From Conchiformibius kuhniae DSM 17694 (GTDB lineage Bacteria > Pseudomonadota > Gammaproteobacteria > Burkholderiales > Neisseriaceae): a stretch of DNA of 26,031 nt. A program made the translations under genes and the position numbers. A model generated the notes under the pieces. The model was not told the origin of the DNA. It saw only the letters and a program-made list of their open reading frames with translations, and did no database searches. Location of the stretch: positions 1 through 26,031 of the forward strand of contig NZ_AUAP01000026.1 in assembly GCF_000428785.1 (NCBI RefSeq), given 5' to 3'. Below are positions 1-8,095 of this stretch, in pieces (within the stretch, counting starts at the first letter, position 1; every line of letters starts with the position of its first letter).

Positions 1-38
1 GCAAACCCGACAAAATCCATAAATTTTCGGAAAAATGT

Positions 39-126
39 TGGGTTTTCACTTCGTTTCAACCCAAGCTACGCTTGCTTCACAAACATCAGGCAGTGGATGC
101 CAGCATTCGCGGGCATGACGGATTTT
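39..126. repeat. Hairpin plus dRS3-like half repeat
   Basis: Noncoding tail next to the first gene. Positions about 39-66 hold an inverted repeat (TTGGGTT ... AACCCAA), a motif style common in neisserial intergenic DNA. Positions about 91-123 hold, on the minus strand, CCGTCATGCCCGCG followed after a short variable part by ATCCACTGCC and GATGTTTG. The same order of blocks recurs at 15238-15285, so this is a copy of the same dispersed element. No gene is visible in positions 1-155. Confidence 0.6.
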
Positions 127-155
127 CAGTAGAAAAGTCCAAATGATGGCACGTT

Positions 156-1661
156 CTAGGGGCTGCCGAGCGTGCGTCCGTCATTCAGTTTGACTTTGAT
201 GCCGATGCAGCCGTCTGTTTGTGCGGGGTGGATGTCGATGCTTTCGGCTTGCAGTTGTCCTGCCTGCCATGCTTCGGCATCGCTGCCGTCCAAAGGCAGG
301 GAAACGGCGCCGCATTCCAAGGGCTTCAAATCGGCACCGCGAAACAGTTTGATGTACAGGCGGTTGTCGATGGCGTTGCCGGTCAGGTGCGCTTGCGGGT
401 GGCGCGACAGGTGCGCCACGCCGACATGGGTTTTGGAGCAGAAGTTTTCGGGGCGAATCAGTGATTGTCCGCGCCAGTTGATGCGCCCCGTGCCCCATTG
501 GAAGGTGTTGCCGTTGCTGCCGACAGGTTTCCACGCGCAGCCGCGCATCAGGGTGTCGCCTTGCTGCGGCATGGCGGCTTTGGCAAAGACGTATTCGCCG
601 TCAAGCAGTTGGTTGGGGGTGGGGTTGTCAACCATTTTGGCAAAGCCTTGGTTGAGTATGTCGGTGTAGGCGGTGTCGGTTACGCCGCCGGTGTCGGGGG
701 TGAAGGTGTGTTTGAACAGCTCTTCGCCTTTTTTATTAACCAGCAGCAGGTAAACGTTGCTGCGGTGGTCTTGTGCCACGCGGTAGTCCAAATCGGGTTT
801 TTTGGACAAGCCGGGCGTGCCGACATACAGCAGGGTGTTGCAGGCGGCGTCGCTGTGCTGGTAGTTGCGCCATTCGTAGCCGTCTTCGGCAAAGCGCGGC
901 GGCAGCATGACGGGATAGTCGCGGCGCACGGCGGTTTCGCAGGTGGCTTCGGCGTTTTTTTCCGCCCAAGGGTTGTACAGGTTGCGGTCGCGGTTTACCG
1001 AAACCAAAACATGGCGGTTGAGGGCGTTGAGGCTGGCGGCGGTTTCGGCACTGCGCGATGCGGGTGCGGCGGCGGCAGGCTCGGCGGCGGTTTGCACGGA
1101 AGGCAGCATCGAATCATCGGGCTTTTGACCGCCTTTCCAAATATGCCCGCCGTTGCCGCCCTGATACACGTCCTGCATCCAGATGCTCAACACCACCGCC
1201 AAAACCAGCGAAGTCAAACCGGTTTTCAAGCCCCCGCGCGGATAACGCCAACGCATTGCCGCCGCAAACAGCATATAGCCCGATGCCAGCCAAAACGCCA
1301 CGCCCACGCCCACATTGATGCCGTTGCGGTCGAAATACAGATTCACCACCGCACACAGCATCAGCACCCCCACCAGCAGCGCCTTGAAAATCGGCAGCCG
1401 CACCTCGTGCAAACGGAACACCACCGGCACAAACGCCAGCGTACAAAGCGGAAACAGCCAATACAGAATTTCGCCAGGGTGCCCCAACACTGTAAACACC
1501 GCCCACAAGCCCGGTCGGTCGTCCTGAAACGGCAACACCATCGATGCCCCGAAAAACACCGCAGCCGAAGCCGGCAGCAAGCGTTGCAGGGGGCGGCGGT
1601 ACTGGTCGGGAGCGGCGGCGCGGTCGGCAGGACGGCGCGGTTCGGGACGGCGGTAGGACAT
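156..1661 (-). CDS. Unrecognised inner-membrane protein with periplasmic domain
   Basis: I do not recognise a family. The 501-residue product starts with a basic, Arg/Pro-rich cytoplasmic stretch (about 1-28). Four or five hydrophobic segments follow between about residues 28 and 165 (for example around LYWLFPLCTLAFVPVVF and LLVGVLMLCAVV). An Ala-rich linker covers about 190-215, and a soluble C-terminal domain of about 280 residues carries several Cys residues, suggesting a disulfide-bearing periplasmic part. The ATG at 1661 has only a weak ribosome site. The gene starts 67 bases after the stop of uppS on the same strand, so co-transcription is plausible. The function is unknown; uninterrupted length and codon usage like the neighbours make it a real gene. 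Confidence 0.75.
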   Translation of the reverse strand: MSYRRPEPRRPADRAAAPDQYRRPLQRLLPASAAVFFGASMVLPFQDDRPGLWAVFTVLGHPGEILYWLFPLCTLAFVPVVFRLHEVRLPIFKALLVGVLMLCAVVNLYFDRNGINVGVGVAFWLASGYMLFAAAMRWRYPRGGLKTGLTSLVLAVVLSIWMQDVYQGGNGGHIWKGGQKPDDSMLPSVQTAAEPAAAAPASRSAETAASLNALNRHVLVSVNRDRNLYNPWAEKNAEATCETAVRRDYPVMLPPRFAEDGYEWRNYQHSDAACNTLLYVGTPGLSKKPDLDYRVAQDHRSNVYLLLVNKKGEELFKHTFTPDTGGVTDTAYTDILNQGFAKMVDNPTPNQLLDGEYVFAKAAMPQQGDTLMRGCAWKPVGSNGNTFQWGTGRINWRGQSLIRPENFCSKTHVGVAHLSRHPQAHLTGNAIDNRLYIKLFRGADLKPLECGAVSLPLDGSDAEAWQAGQLQAESIDIHPAQTDGCIGIKVKLNDGRTLGSP

Positions 1662-1728
1662 GGGCGGTATTTCCGTGGCGCGAAAAAAGAAAAATCATGA
1701 ACGGCGCATCATTGCGCCAAAGACACAT

Positions 1729-2478
1729 TCAAGGACGCTGCTGTTCGGGCGGAAGCTGCTCCGAAGTGCGCCCGAAACGCCGTTCGCGCCGGCGGAACGA
1801 AGCGAACGCAGCCAAAATATGCGCCTCGTCAAAATCCGGCCACAGCGCATCGGTAAAATAAAACTCCGAATAAGCCATCTGCCACAACATAAAATTACTG
1901 ATGCGCGTTTCCCCGCCCGTACGGATGAACAAATCCGGCTCCGGCACACCGCCGAGCATCAGCCGCGCCGCCAAATCCGCCTCCCCGACTTCCGCCTTGC
2001 CCTCGCGCAGCAGCGCATTCACAGCCTGAAGAATGTCCCAACGTCCGCCGTAATCCGCCGCAATCGTCAGCGTCAGCCCCGTATTGCCTGCCGTCAGCGC
2101 CTCCGCCTCATCGATGCCCTGCCGGATGGCCTCACTGAAACGGCTGCGGTCGCCGATGATTTTCAGGCGCAAACCGCTTTCGTGCATCTTGTGGACACGC
2201 TTATTGAGCGCATTGAGAAACAAATCCATCAAAAACGACACTTCCTCCTGCGGACGACGCCAATTTTCCGTAGAAAAAGCAAACACCGTCAGGTATTCCA
2301 CCCCCGACTGCGCGCATACGCGGCACATCTCCTCCAAAGCCTCCAAGCCTTGTCGGTGTCCCATCACGCGGGGCAAAAAACGCTTTTTCGCCCAACGTCC
2401 GTTACCGTCCATAATCACGGCCACATGGCGCGGCGTATCGCGGTGTTCGAGAATGGTTTGGGTGCTGCTGGCGGACAT
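1729..2478 (-). CDS. uppS: Isoprenyl (undecaprenyl) diphosphate synthase
   Basis: Cis-prenyltransferase of 249 residues that condenses isopentenyl diphosphate onto farnesyl diphosphate to make the C55 lipid carrier for peptidoglycan and surface polysaccharides. The family signature is clear: HVAVIMDGNGRWAKKR near residue 20 with the catalytic Asp, GHRQG, the FAFSTENWRRP block near 70, ADYGGRWDI near 145, and the C-terminal PDLFIRTGGETRISNFMLWQ block with substrate-binding Arg residues. Length is normal for the family. A TATAAT on the minus strand at 2511-2516 is a plausible -10 element with a weak -35. In many proteobacteria cdsA and dxr follow; here an unknown membrane protein follows instead. 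Confidence 0.96.
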   Translation of the reverse strand: MSASSTQTILEHRDTPRHVAVIMDGNGRWAKKRFLPRVMGHRQGLEALEEMCRVCAQSGVEYLTVFAFSTENWRRPQEEVSFLMDLFLNALNKRVHKMHESGLRLKIIGDRSRFSEAIRQGIDEAEALTAGNTGLTLTIAADYGGRWDILQAVNALLREGKAEVGEADLAARLMLGGVPEPDLFIRTGGETRISNFMLWQMAYSEFYFTDALWPDFDEAHILAAFASFRRRERRFGRTSEQLPPEQQRP

Positions 2479-2510
2479 TGCTTGGTCTTTCGCAAAAGGA
2501 TAAAGCCGCC

Positions 2511-2516
2511 ATTATA
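2511..2516 (-). promoter_or_regulatory. Candidate -10 element for uppS
   Basis: On the minus strand the sequence reads TATAAT, 33 bases before the uppS ATG. No good -35 hexamer is seen 16-18 bases upstream, so this is a candidate only. Confidence 0.4.
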
Positions 2517-2650
2517 GCGCAAACCGATGCAACTGTTTGAAAACGCTCAAGCGCACACACACCCGTCCGCCCGAGCGGCGCACCGCCCGCCCCCGCGCCC
2601 GACACACAGGCTTGAAAACGAACAAATACTTAAAAACCCGCGTGTTTTCC

Positions 2651-3115
2651 CTATTTTCCATACTGCATTTCGCGGTAACGGCGCTGCTGTTCCGGCGTCA
2701 AAACCTGAAAAATCGCGTGGCGTTTTTTCAACATCCTCAACTCATGCTGCTGCCGTTGCCAAGCCAAACGCTCCTGATGACGCTCCGCAATCAAACGTTG
2801 CGCCGCTTCCTCGTCAAACCGGCGGTTGCCCAACAAACGGCGTTCCTGTTCGCGCCACGACTGCATCTTCCGCCGCAAAGCCTCGCGCTGCGCCCGCACA
2901 CTTTCGGGCGATTGGCGCGTTTCTTGGTCGGCGCGGACAATCGCCCGTATTTGCGCCTTTTGCGCCGCCGACAAATCCAGCTTGTCAAACCCGCGCGGCA
3001 AAGCCTCATCGCCCCGCACGCGGCGGTACTCGCCCCCATGGCGCACAGCATCGGCGGCGGCGGCAAAATTCATACCGATAAACAAAGACAATACCAAAGC
3101 ACCTGCTCGTTGCAT
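2651..3115 (-). CDS. Spy/CpxP-family periplasmic protein
   Basis: The 154-residue product has a signal peptide (MQRAGALVLSLFIGMNFAAAA, cleavage after about residue 21). The mature part is highly charged, Arg/Glu/Gln-rich and helical. It carries two LTxxQ-type motifs typical of the Spy/CpxP fold: LSAAQ near residue 50 and LTPEQ near residue 140. Family members are periplasmic chaperones or negative regulators of envelope-stress signalling. AAGGAA sits 7 bases before the ATG, supporting the start. It is divergent from hda and lies 172 bases upstream of uppS. No Cpx two-component genes are in the window, so a stress role is inferred from family only. Confidence 0.8.
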   Translation of the reverse strand: MQRAGALVLSLFIGMNFAAAADAVRHGGEYRRVRGDEALPRGFDKLDLSAAQKAQIRAIVRADQETRQSPESVRAQREALRRKMQSWREQERRLLGNRRFDEEAAQRLIAERHQERLAWQRQQHELRMLKKRHAIFQVLTPEQQRRYREMQYGK

Positions 3116-3268
3116 GATGATTTCCTTAACGATTACTTAAGCCAAACACCCCGCCAACTATAGCCCGCGCCCGTGTAAACCCGCGTTGCATCGGGTAAAA
3201 TTGTGCCACCGTGCGTAAAAAACACCTTTATCGGCAAAGCGGCGGCGCAGTTTTCCAAGCACCAACCC

Positions 3269-3297
3269 TATACAGACGGCACGCCAACCATTACAAT
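3269..3297 (+). promoter_or_regulatory. Candidate sigma-70 promoter for hda
   Basis: TATACA (3269-3274) and TACAAT (3292-3297) are separated by 17 bases. A transcript would begin near 3304, which would place the upstream GTG at 3300 outside the mRNA and favour the GTG at 3339 as the hda start. Confidence 0.45.
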
Positions 3298-3338
3298 CCG
3301 TGTCCGTACCCATCCACTCCGCCCATGCCGACCCGCCC

Positions 3339-4019
3339 GTGAACCAACTCAGCCTGGATTTCGCCGAACCCATCTACCCGCGTTTCGACAAACTGCTCGG
3401 CACCGCGAATGCCGAGTTGATTTATATTTTGCAGCAAGAATACGACCAGTTCATCTACCTGTGGGGCGAACGCGGTTCGGGCAAAAGCCACATTTTGCAA
3501 GCATGGGTCGGGCAAGCGCTGCAAAACGGACACGAAGCCGTTTACATCGACGCCGCAGCCTACACCCTGACCGAATCCTTTATCGCCGAAGCCCGCTACA
3601 TCGCCATCGACCAAATCGAAAAACTGCGCAGCCGCGAGCAAGCAGTCTTATTCAACGTATTCAACCGCTTTCGCAACTCCCGACAAGGACACCTGCTGCT
3701 CAGCTCCGACCTGCACCCCAGCCGTTTGAATTTGCGCGAAGACTTGCGCACCCGCGTGGCATATTGCCTGCCTTACGAAGTAAAAGCCCTCAGTTTCCAA
3801 GAAAAAATTGACGCCCTGACCAATATGGCGCATGTACGCTGTTTGAACATCGACCCGCGCATTTATCCGTATTTGCTCGAACATTGGCAGCAAGACATGG
3901 ACAGCCTGCTGCAAATGTTTGACGACTTGGCAAATTATTCGATTCTTTCGGGCAAGCCCATGACTTTGGCACTACTCAAACAGTTGTTGAAGGAAGACAA
4001 GGAAACGTCTTTTGCCTGA
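3339..4019 (+). CDS. hda: DnaA regulatory inactivator Hda
   Basis: AAA+ protein related to DnaA that, bound to the DNA sliding clamp, stimulates hydrolysis of DnaA-bound ATP and so limits re-initiation. Visible features: a clamp-binding motif at the extreme N-terminus (QLSLDF, residues 3-8), Walker A GERGSGKS (43-50), an aspartate-containing Walker B-like AIDQIEKL, a sensor-type SSDLHPSRL, and an Arg-rich REDLRTRV stretch. It lacks the C-terminal DnaA DNA-binding domain. I choose GTG at 3339 (226 residues) because the protein then begins almost directly with the clamp motif. An in-frame GTG at 3300 would add 13 residues but lies next to a likely -10. The gene is notable here because a DnaA-box array lies about 20 kb downstream. 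Confidence 0.93.
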   Translation: MNQLSLDFAEPIYPRFDKLLGTANAELIYILQQEYDQFIYLWGERGSGKSHILQAWVGQALQNGHEAVYIDAAAYTLTESFIAEARYIAIDQIEKLRSREQAVLFNVFNRFRNSRQGHLLLSSDLHPSRLNLREDLRTRVAYCLPYEVKALSFQEKIDALTNMAHVRCLNIDPRIYPYLLEHWQQDMDSLLQMFDDLANYSILSGKPMTLALLKQLLKEDKETSFA

Positions 4020-4324
4020 GCGTACTGTGCGGCGCTTTATTTCTGCCAAACAACGCCCCATAACACAAACACCACAACAAAACAAAAAATAAATTCATTA
4101 ATAATCAACAAACTGACCCCCCTAAGCCCAAAAAAGATTCTTGACATTTCCAAAACTTTCTTCACAAGGCTTGACGTGATACACCAATGAAATTACAATC
4201 GCCGACAGGATATCCTCAGAGAGTCTGCCCAGCATTTTTAACCGGTGAAATAAAGGGCAAACACACTTTCTGCCAGCACAAAACTTCTTCCTTACCAAAC
4301 CTTTGCCTGTAAAGGATTAATCAA
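4020..4324. other. Intergenic region upstream of lipoprotein 1
   Basis: About 305 bases without a gene. The left part (4060-4130) is AT-rich and contains no terminator I could support for hda. The right part holds a strong promoter (4171-4199) followed by an untranslated leader of about 120 bases. AAGG near 4312 is the ribosome site for the lipoprotein. Confidence 0.6.
4171..4199 (+). promoter_or_regulatory. Strong sigma-70 promoter for lipoprotein 1
   Basis: TTGACG (4171-4176) and TACAAT (4194-4199) with an ideal 17-base spacer. A second TTGACA at 4141-4146 lacks a good -10. I see no Fur-type operator over this promoter, in contrast to the second lipoprotein gene. Confidence 0.7.
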
Positions 4325-6352
4325 ATGAAAATTCCGAATTTCGTAAAAGTGGGCGGCACCACCATTGCAGCCCTGATTCTGTCTGCCTGCGGCAGCAGTG
4401 GCGGAGACGACTCCCCCAGCGTCAAGAGCAGCGCCAACACCACGCCGACCACGCCCGTTGTGCCCGCACCCACTGCCAAAGAAGACCAATCCGTAAAAGC
4501 ATTCAACGCCGCCAAAGCTGCCGAACAAGCGCAAGAAAGCGCCATTGCCGCTAACGCCGATGCTGCCAAAAAAGAAGACCTTGCCAGCGCCAAAGACGCA
4601 TTGAAGCAAATACAAGCCGCGCAAGCCGCAGCCAACTCTGCCGCACAAGCCGCAGCAGCCGCAGCAGCCAAAGCCAAAGCCGAAAACGCGGAAAACGCCG
4701 GTGTGGCAGCCGACTATGCCAAGCGCGCCGCCGATGCGGTGAAAGCGCTGGACATCATCGCGGCGGGCACCCAAGAACTGGTGGCAAAACGCATGAAACA
4801 AGACGATGCCAACAAAAGCATCGCCGTAACCAGCACCCCTTCCAACAAGGGCAGTTCCCATGTGGGCTACCACCATACGCAAAAAGTCCAATCCGATTTG
4901 ATTTTGGACGGCAAGGCCAAGCCCGCCAACAACGAATCCAACACTGCCGTGGTGATGCCCGAGCAAAACATTCACCCCGAGCGTGATACGTTTGTGGCTG
5001 CCAATACCAAAGTTGGCGACACAAAATATTCCCTGTATCTTCAAGACATGGACTTGAGAAAAGCAGATAAAGTTGGGGAAATAACAGATGACATGCGTAC
5101 CAACCACAAGGTTACTGTAAATGAAGCACTGCTTGAATTGGTGGCAAACAACCGCAATGCCCCCAGTTTTGCAACGCGCACAAAAGTTGAAGAAGAACTG
5201 GTATTGGAAACCAAAACCACAGAGAAAGGTCTGCCGGCTACACCAGATTTCAAAGCTGAGGCTTTGGTATACACCGAAAATTCACCGTTCTACATTGACA
5301 TCAACAGTGGTCTGAAGCAGAATACACCTGTAATAAGATTGAATCCTGAATCACGCGACATCATCGAAGTAGTACCATTTGCAACAGTTGCTCTCACCCG
5401 AGACGGTACTTCTCTTGAAGTATACGGTGCCAATACTACCTTTACAAAAGTAGGACCAGATGGCTCTCCCGAAGTGCATAAAGCTAATAAGGGTACGGGT
5501 GCCATTCAGGCGCCAAGTCATGATGCCAAAAACCTGCCTTTGATGGACGAAGTATCTGTGCTGGACGGTGTGTCATTGCAATATGTGCAATACGGTCGTG
5601 TTACCTCGCAAATCAGTGGACGTGAACTGGACGCCTTCTTAAACGGTTTGGACAAAAACGTTAAAATCGCGCCTTACGGTTTCTACGGTCAGCCCGGTAC
5701 CGAAAACCACTATTTTGCACGCGGTACAAACAACACGACAGCCAACCAATTGGCTGCCATGCCCAAAGTTTACGGCACCAGCAAAATGACTTATGACGGT
5801 CATGCTGTAGCCTATGGTTTGGACAACGAATACACCAGCTCCAAGCCGATGCGTGTTCCCAATGCTTTGGGCGGTACCGTGCAACCGCACTTGATTAGCG
5901 GCAACCATTTCCATGCCGATGTGGATTTGCAAACCAAAGAAGTTCAAGGCAGCGTGTACAATAACTGGGTTTTGGCGAAAAACGGTTATTTCCCGCAAGC
6001 AACAGACGAATTTGTGCAAGCGAGATTGGTTGAATTTGCAGGTACGTTGGCAAACAACGGTAACATTGCCGGCACTGCTGTGAATTTGACCAAAAACAAC
6101 AGCGAAGGCATCTTCAATGCAACCCTGTTTGGTCAGAACGGCGAAGAAATGGGCGGTACCATTGTCAGCAAAGAGCCTGAAAAAGTGCAATGGGGCTTGT
6201 CGTTTGGCGCGGTAAACACCACCACACCTGTTGGCAGCCCGAATGTAGTGTCTCCGAATCCCAAAGGTCCGAAAAACTATTGGGCATCTGACATTCAAGC
6301 TGCCGGTGGCCCCGCAGCAGGCACAAGCAATACAGGCACTCGCGGAAACTAA
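4325..6352 (+). CDS. Slam-dependent-type surface lipoprotein 1
   Basis: A 675-residue lipoprotein. The signal peptide ends in a lipobox LSAC with Cys22 as the lipidation site, followed by a Gly/Ser-rich tether. Residues about 55-155 are Ala/Lys/Glu-rich and predicted to form a helical coiled-coil stalk. A large Thr/Asn-rich beta domain follows. Near the C-terminus the motif GIFNATLFGQNGEEMGG (ending about residue 611) matches the barrel signature of TbpB/FHbp-like proteins exported by Slam. The gene directly downstream encodes Slam, which strongly supports outer-leaflet display. Ligand is unknown; relatives bind transferrin, haem or complement factor H. The part encoded by about 5020-5560 is visibly more AT-rich than its flanks, suggesting allelic exchange. 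Expression is from the promoter at 4171-4199, and an intrinsic terminator follows the stop. Confidence 0.85.
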   Translation: MKIPNFVKVGGTTIAALILSACGSSGGDDSPSVKSSANTTPTTPVVPAPTAKEDQSVKAFNAAKAAEQAQESAIAANADAAKKEDLASAKDALKQIQAAQAAANSAAQAAAAAAAKAKAENAENAGVAADYAKRAADAVKALDIIAAGTQELVAKRMKQDDANKSIAVTSTPSNKGSSHVGYHHTQKVQSDLILDGKAKPANNESNTAVVMPEQNIHPERDTFVAANTKVGDTKYSLYLQDMDLRKADKVGEITDDMRTNHKVTVNEALLELVANNRNAPSFATRTKVEEELVLETKTTEKGLPATPDFKAEALVYTENSPFYIDINSGLKQNTPVIRLNPESRDIIEVVPFATVALTRDGTSLEVYGANTTFTKVGPDGSPEVHKANKGTGAIQAPSHDAKNLPLMDEVSVLDGVSLQYVQYGRVTSQISGRELDAFLNGLDKNVKIAPYGFYGQPGTENHYFARGTNNTTANQLAAMPKVYGTSKMTYDGHAVAYGLDNEYTSSKPMRVPNALGGTVQPHLISGNHFHADVDLQTKEVQGSVYNNWVLAKNGYFPQATDEFVQARLVEFAGTLANNGNIAGTAVNLTKNNSEGIFNATLFGQNGEEMGGTIVSKEPEKVQWGLSFGAVNTTTPVGSPNVVSPNPKGPKNYWASDIQAAGGPAAGTSNTGTRGN

Positions 6353-6377
6353 TCCTAATGTAGCTTTTTAAGCAATC

Positions 6378-6415
6378 GCCCGGTATCGGCACACCTGCCG
6401 TTATCGGGCTTTTTT
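6378..6415 (+). terminator. Intrinsic terminator between lipoprotein 1 and Slam
   Basis: A 14-base-pair stem with one mismatch (6378-6391 with 6396-6409), a four-base CACC loop and six Ts (6410-6415). It lies between a lipoprotein and its putative translocator, so it probably acts as an attenuator giving more substrate than translocator. I see no clear separate promoter in the 38 bases left before the Slam start. Confidence 0.88.
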
Positions 6416-6453
6416 AAATATTCCGCAGCAATTTCCACAAAGGAACTCCCGCC

Positions 6454-7887
6454 ATGATAAAAAACATTGTTCGGACAAGCATGGCAGCATGGCTGCTGGC
6501 ATGGGCATCTGTATTGCCCGCCGCCGACAACACCACCCTGCCGGGCAAACCGTTGGGCAAAACCGCACAAGCGCCGTCCATGCTTTCCGAAAGCGAACAG
6601 CAGCAATTGGAACGCGCACTGGTGGTATCGGTAAACCCCTACGACATTGCCCGCGCCAATCAAAATGCCGTGCGCTTTCTTGCCAACGAATACCGCACCC
6701 GCGTGTCTGCCGACAAGCGCGATGATTCGCTGCTGGATTGGGCAGACATTATTCTAAACATCGGCAGCGACTGGCAGCGCACCGTGCAGCAATACCGCAA
6801 ATTGCTGGACAAATTTCCGCAGCAGTCCCTATTGCGTTTTCAATTGGCACAGGCATTGTTCCACAATGGCGAGCCTGATGCGGCGCAGCGCGAATTTGAA
6901 AAATTCCGTGCCACGCCGAACCTCACCCTAAACCATGAAAAAGAAGCCGACCGTTGGATTATGCAAATCCAGCAGCGTCAAAAATGGCAGTTTGATTTGC
7001 AGTTTCAGTTGCTCAACAACAGCAATGTGAATCAGGCGCCCCGCCATACCGTGTATTACCGTTTGCCCGGCGGCGCAACGTTTTCCAATGCCGAAACCGC
7101 ACAGCGCGGCTACGGCTACCGTCTCGGGCTGAACGCGCAAAAACGTTGGCATCTGCCTTTGCGTTATCATGCTTTGCGCTTGAATACGGGCTTGGATTTC
7201 GACCATTATTTGAATCTGAAAAAATACAGCCGCATCGATACCAATGTGGGTTTGGGCTGGCTCTACGAAACGCCGCGCCATCAGGCGGAAGTCCAGCCGT
7301 TTTGGCGCAAGGCGTGGAATGCGCGGGGCGAAGGAAGGCGCAAAGAAGGACGGATGTTGCCCTATTCAGACGAATACGGTGTTCGTTTTCGGGTGTGGCA
7401 TTGGCTCAATACCCGTTTTCAATACGATTTGATGTATCAGCCTTCTTATGTCAAATACGATAATCCCATTGTGGCGCGAACTTCCGATGCTTCACGCCAT
7501 TTTGTCCATGCATCGCTGAGTTATCAGCCCAACAGCAAGCAAAATTGGCAATTGGGCGCACATTGGAGCTTGCTCAATGCCAAAGACAAAACCAATGCCA
7601 ATAAAACTGTGGGGGTGAATTTGGGCTGGCGTCAGGAGTGGCCGAAAAGTTTCTACACCGATTTAACAGTCGGGGCATCTCGGGTACGCAATCAGGCGCC
7701 TTATTGGTTTGGCTTGCGGCGCACCAATCACATTTATTCGGTAAACGCGCAAGTATTCAATCCGACTTGGCAGTTTAAAGGCTTTATGCCGCGCTTGGTG
7801 GTGAATTATCAGAAAAACAAAAGCAATCTGACCACCCAGTCGTATGATACGCGTGATGCTTATATTTTTATTCAGAAAACTTTTTAA
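6454..7887 (+). CDS. Slam: surface lipoprotein assembly modulator (DUF560)
   Basis: Outer-membrane translocator that moves folded-barrel lipoproteins to the cell surface. The 477-residue product has a signal peptide (cleavage near residue 24) and a helical TPR-like periplasmic domain (about 45-175, for example LLDKFPQQSLLRFQLAQALFHNGE). From about residue 190 to the end there is an aromatic-rich alternating pattern expected of a beta-barrel, ending in a terminal Phe. AAGGAA lies nine bases before the ATG. Length and domain order match the Slam family. The adjacent upstream lipoprotein is its likely substrate; the second lipoprotein at 15.5-17.3 kb could be another. No TonB-dependent receptor lies next to it, unlike tbp or hpu loci. 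Confidence 0.92.
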   Translation: MIKNIVRTSMAAWLLAWASVLPAADNTTLPGKPLGKTAQAPSMLSESEQQQLERALVVSVNPYDIARANQNAVRFLANEYRTRVSADKRDDSLLDWADIILNIGSDWQRTVQQYRKLLDKFPQQSLLRFQLAQALFHNGEPDAAQREFEKFRATPNLTLNHEKEADRWIMQIQQRQKWQFDLQFQLLNNSNVNQAPRHTVYYRLPGGATFSNAETAQRGYGYRLGLNAQKRWHLPLRYHALRLNTGLDFDHYLNLKKYSRIDTNVGLGWLYETPRHQAEVQPFWRKAWNARGEGRRKEGRMLPYSDEYGVRFRVWHWLNTRFQYDLMYQPSYVKYDNPIVARTSDASRHFVHASLSYQPNSKQNWQLGAHWSLLNAKDKTNANKTVGVNLGWRQEWPKSFYTDLTVGASRVRNQAPYWFGLRRTNHIYSVNAQVFNPTWQFKGFMPRLVVNYQKNKSNLTTQSYDTRDAYIFIQKTF

Positions 7888-8095
7888 TCGCTATTTGGCT
7901 GCGAAGCCGCAGGGTCGTTATTTCCGTACGGGCAGTTTCCTCACTGCTTGAGAAAAAATCAGGCAGCAGGCTTTTTGCTTGTGCGGAAATTACGGCTGGG
8001 TTTTGATGTTTGTTGGTGATGTTTCACGTGAAACCTTTTGTTGTCTGTCGGGCATTTGCTGTTTGCCATGCCCGTTTGTGTTGAAGGCTGCCGAT
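7888..8095. other. Intergenic region carrying the parS-like site
   Basis: This stretch of 208 bases has short hairpins after the Slam stop (for example CTGCG AAGC CGCAG near 7900) and the parS-like palindrome at 8020-8035. The reading frame of the next gene extends back to 7979, but the family-typical start is at 8096. Confidence 0.6.
8020..8035. promoter_or_regulatory. parS-like centromere site (ParB binding)
   Basis: TGTTTCACGTGAAACC contains the perfect 14-base palindrome GTTTCACGTGAAAC and matches the widely conserved bacterial parS consensus (TGTTTCACGTGAAACA) at 15 of 16 positions. It lies in noncoding DNA. parS sites cluster near oriC in most bacteria, and a probable oriC is about 16.5 kb away. 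Confidence 0.85.

Noticed and set aside
465..1700. Long plus-strand open frame opposite the first gene
   Set aside because: Gly/Val/His/Arg-rich antisense shadow of the membrane-protein gene; the minus-strand product has coherent membrane helices.
7979..8095. 39-residue N-terminal extension of the RsmI-like protein
   Set aside because: It would cover the parS palindrome, and the ATG at 8096 has a good ribosome site and the family-typical start.
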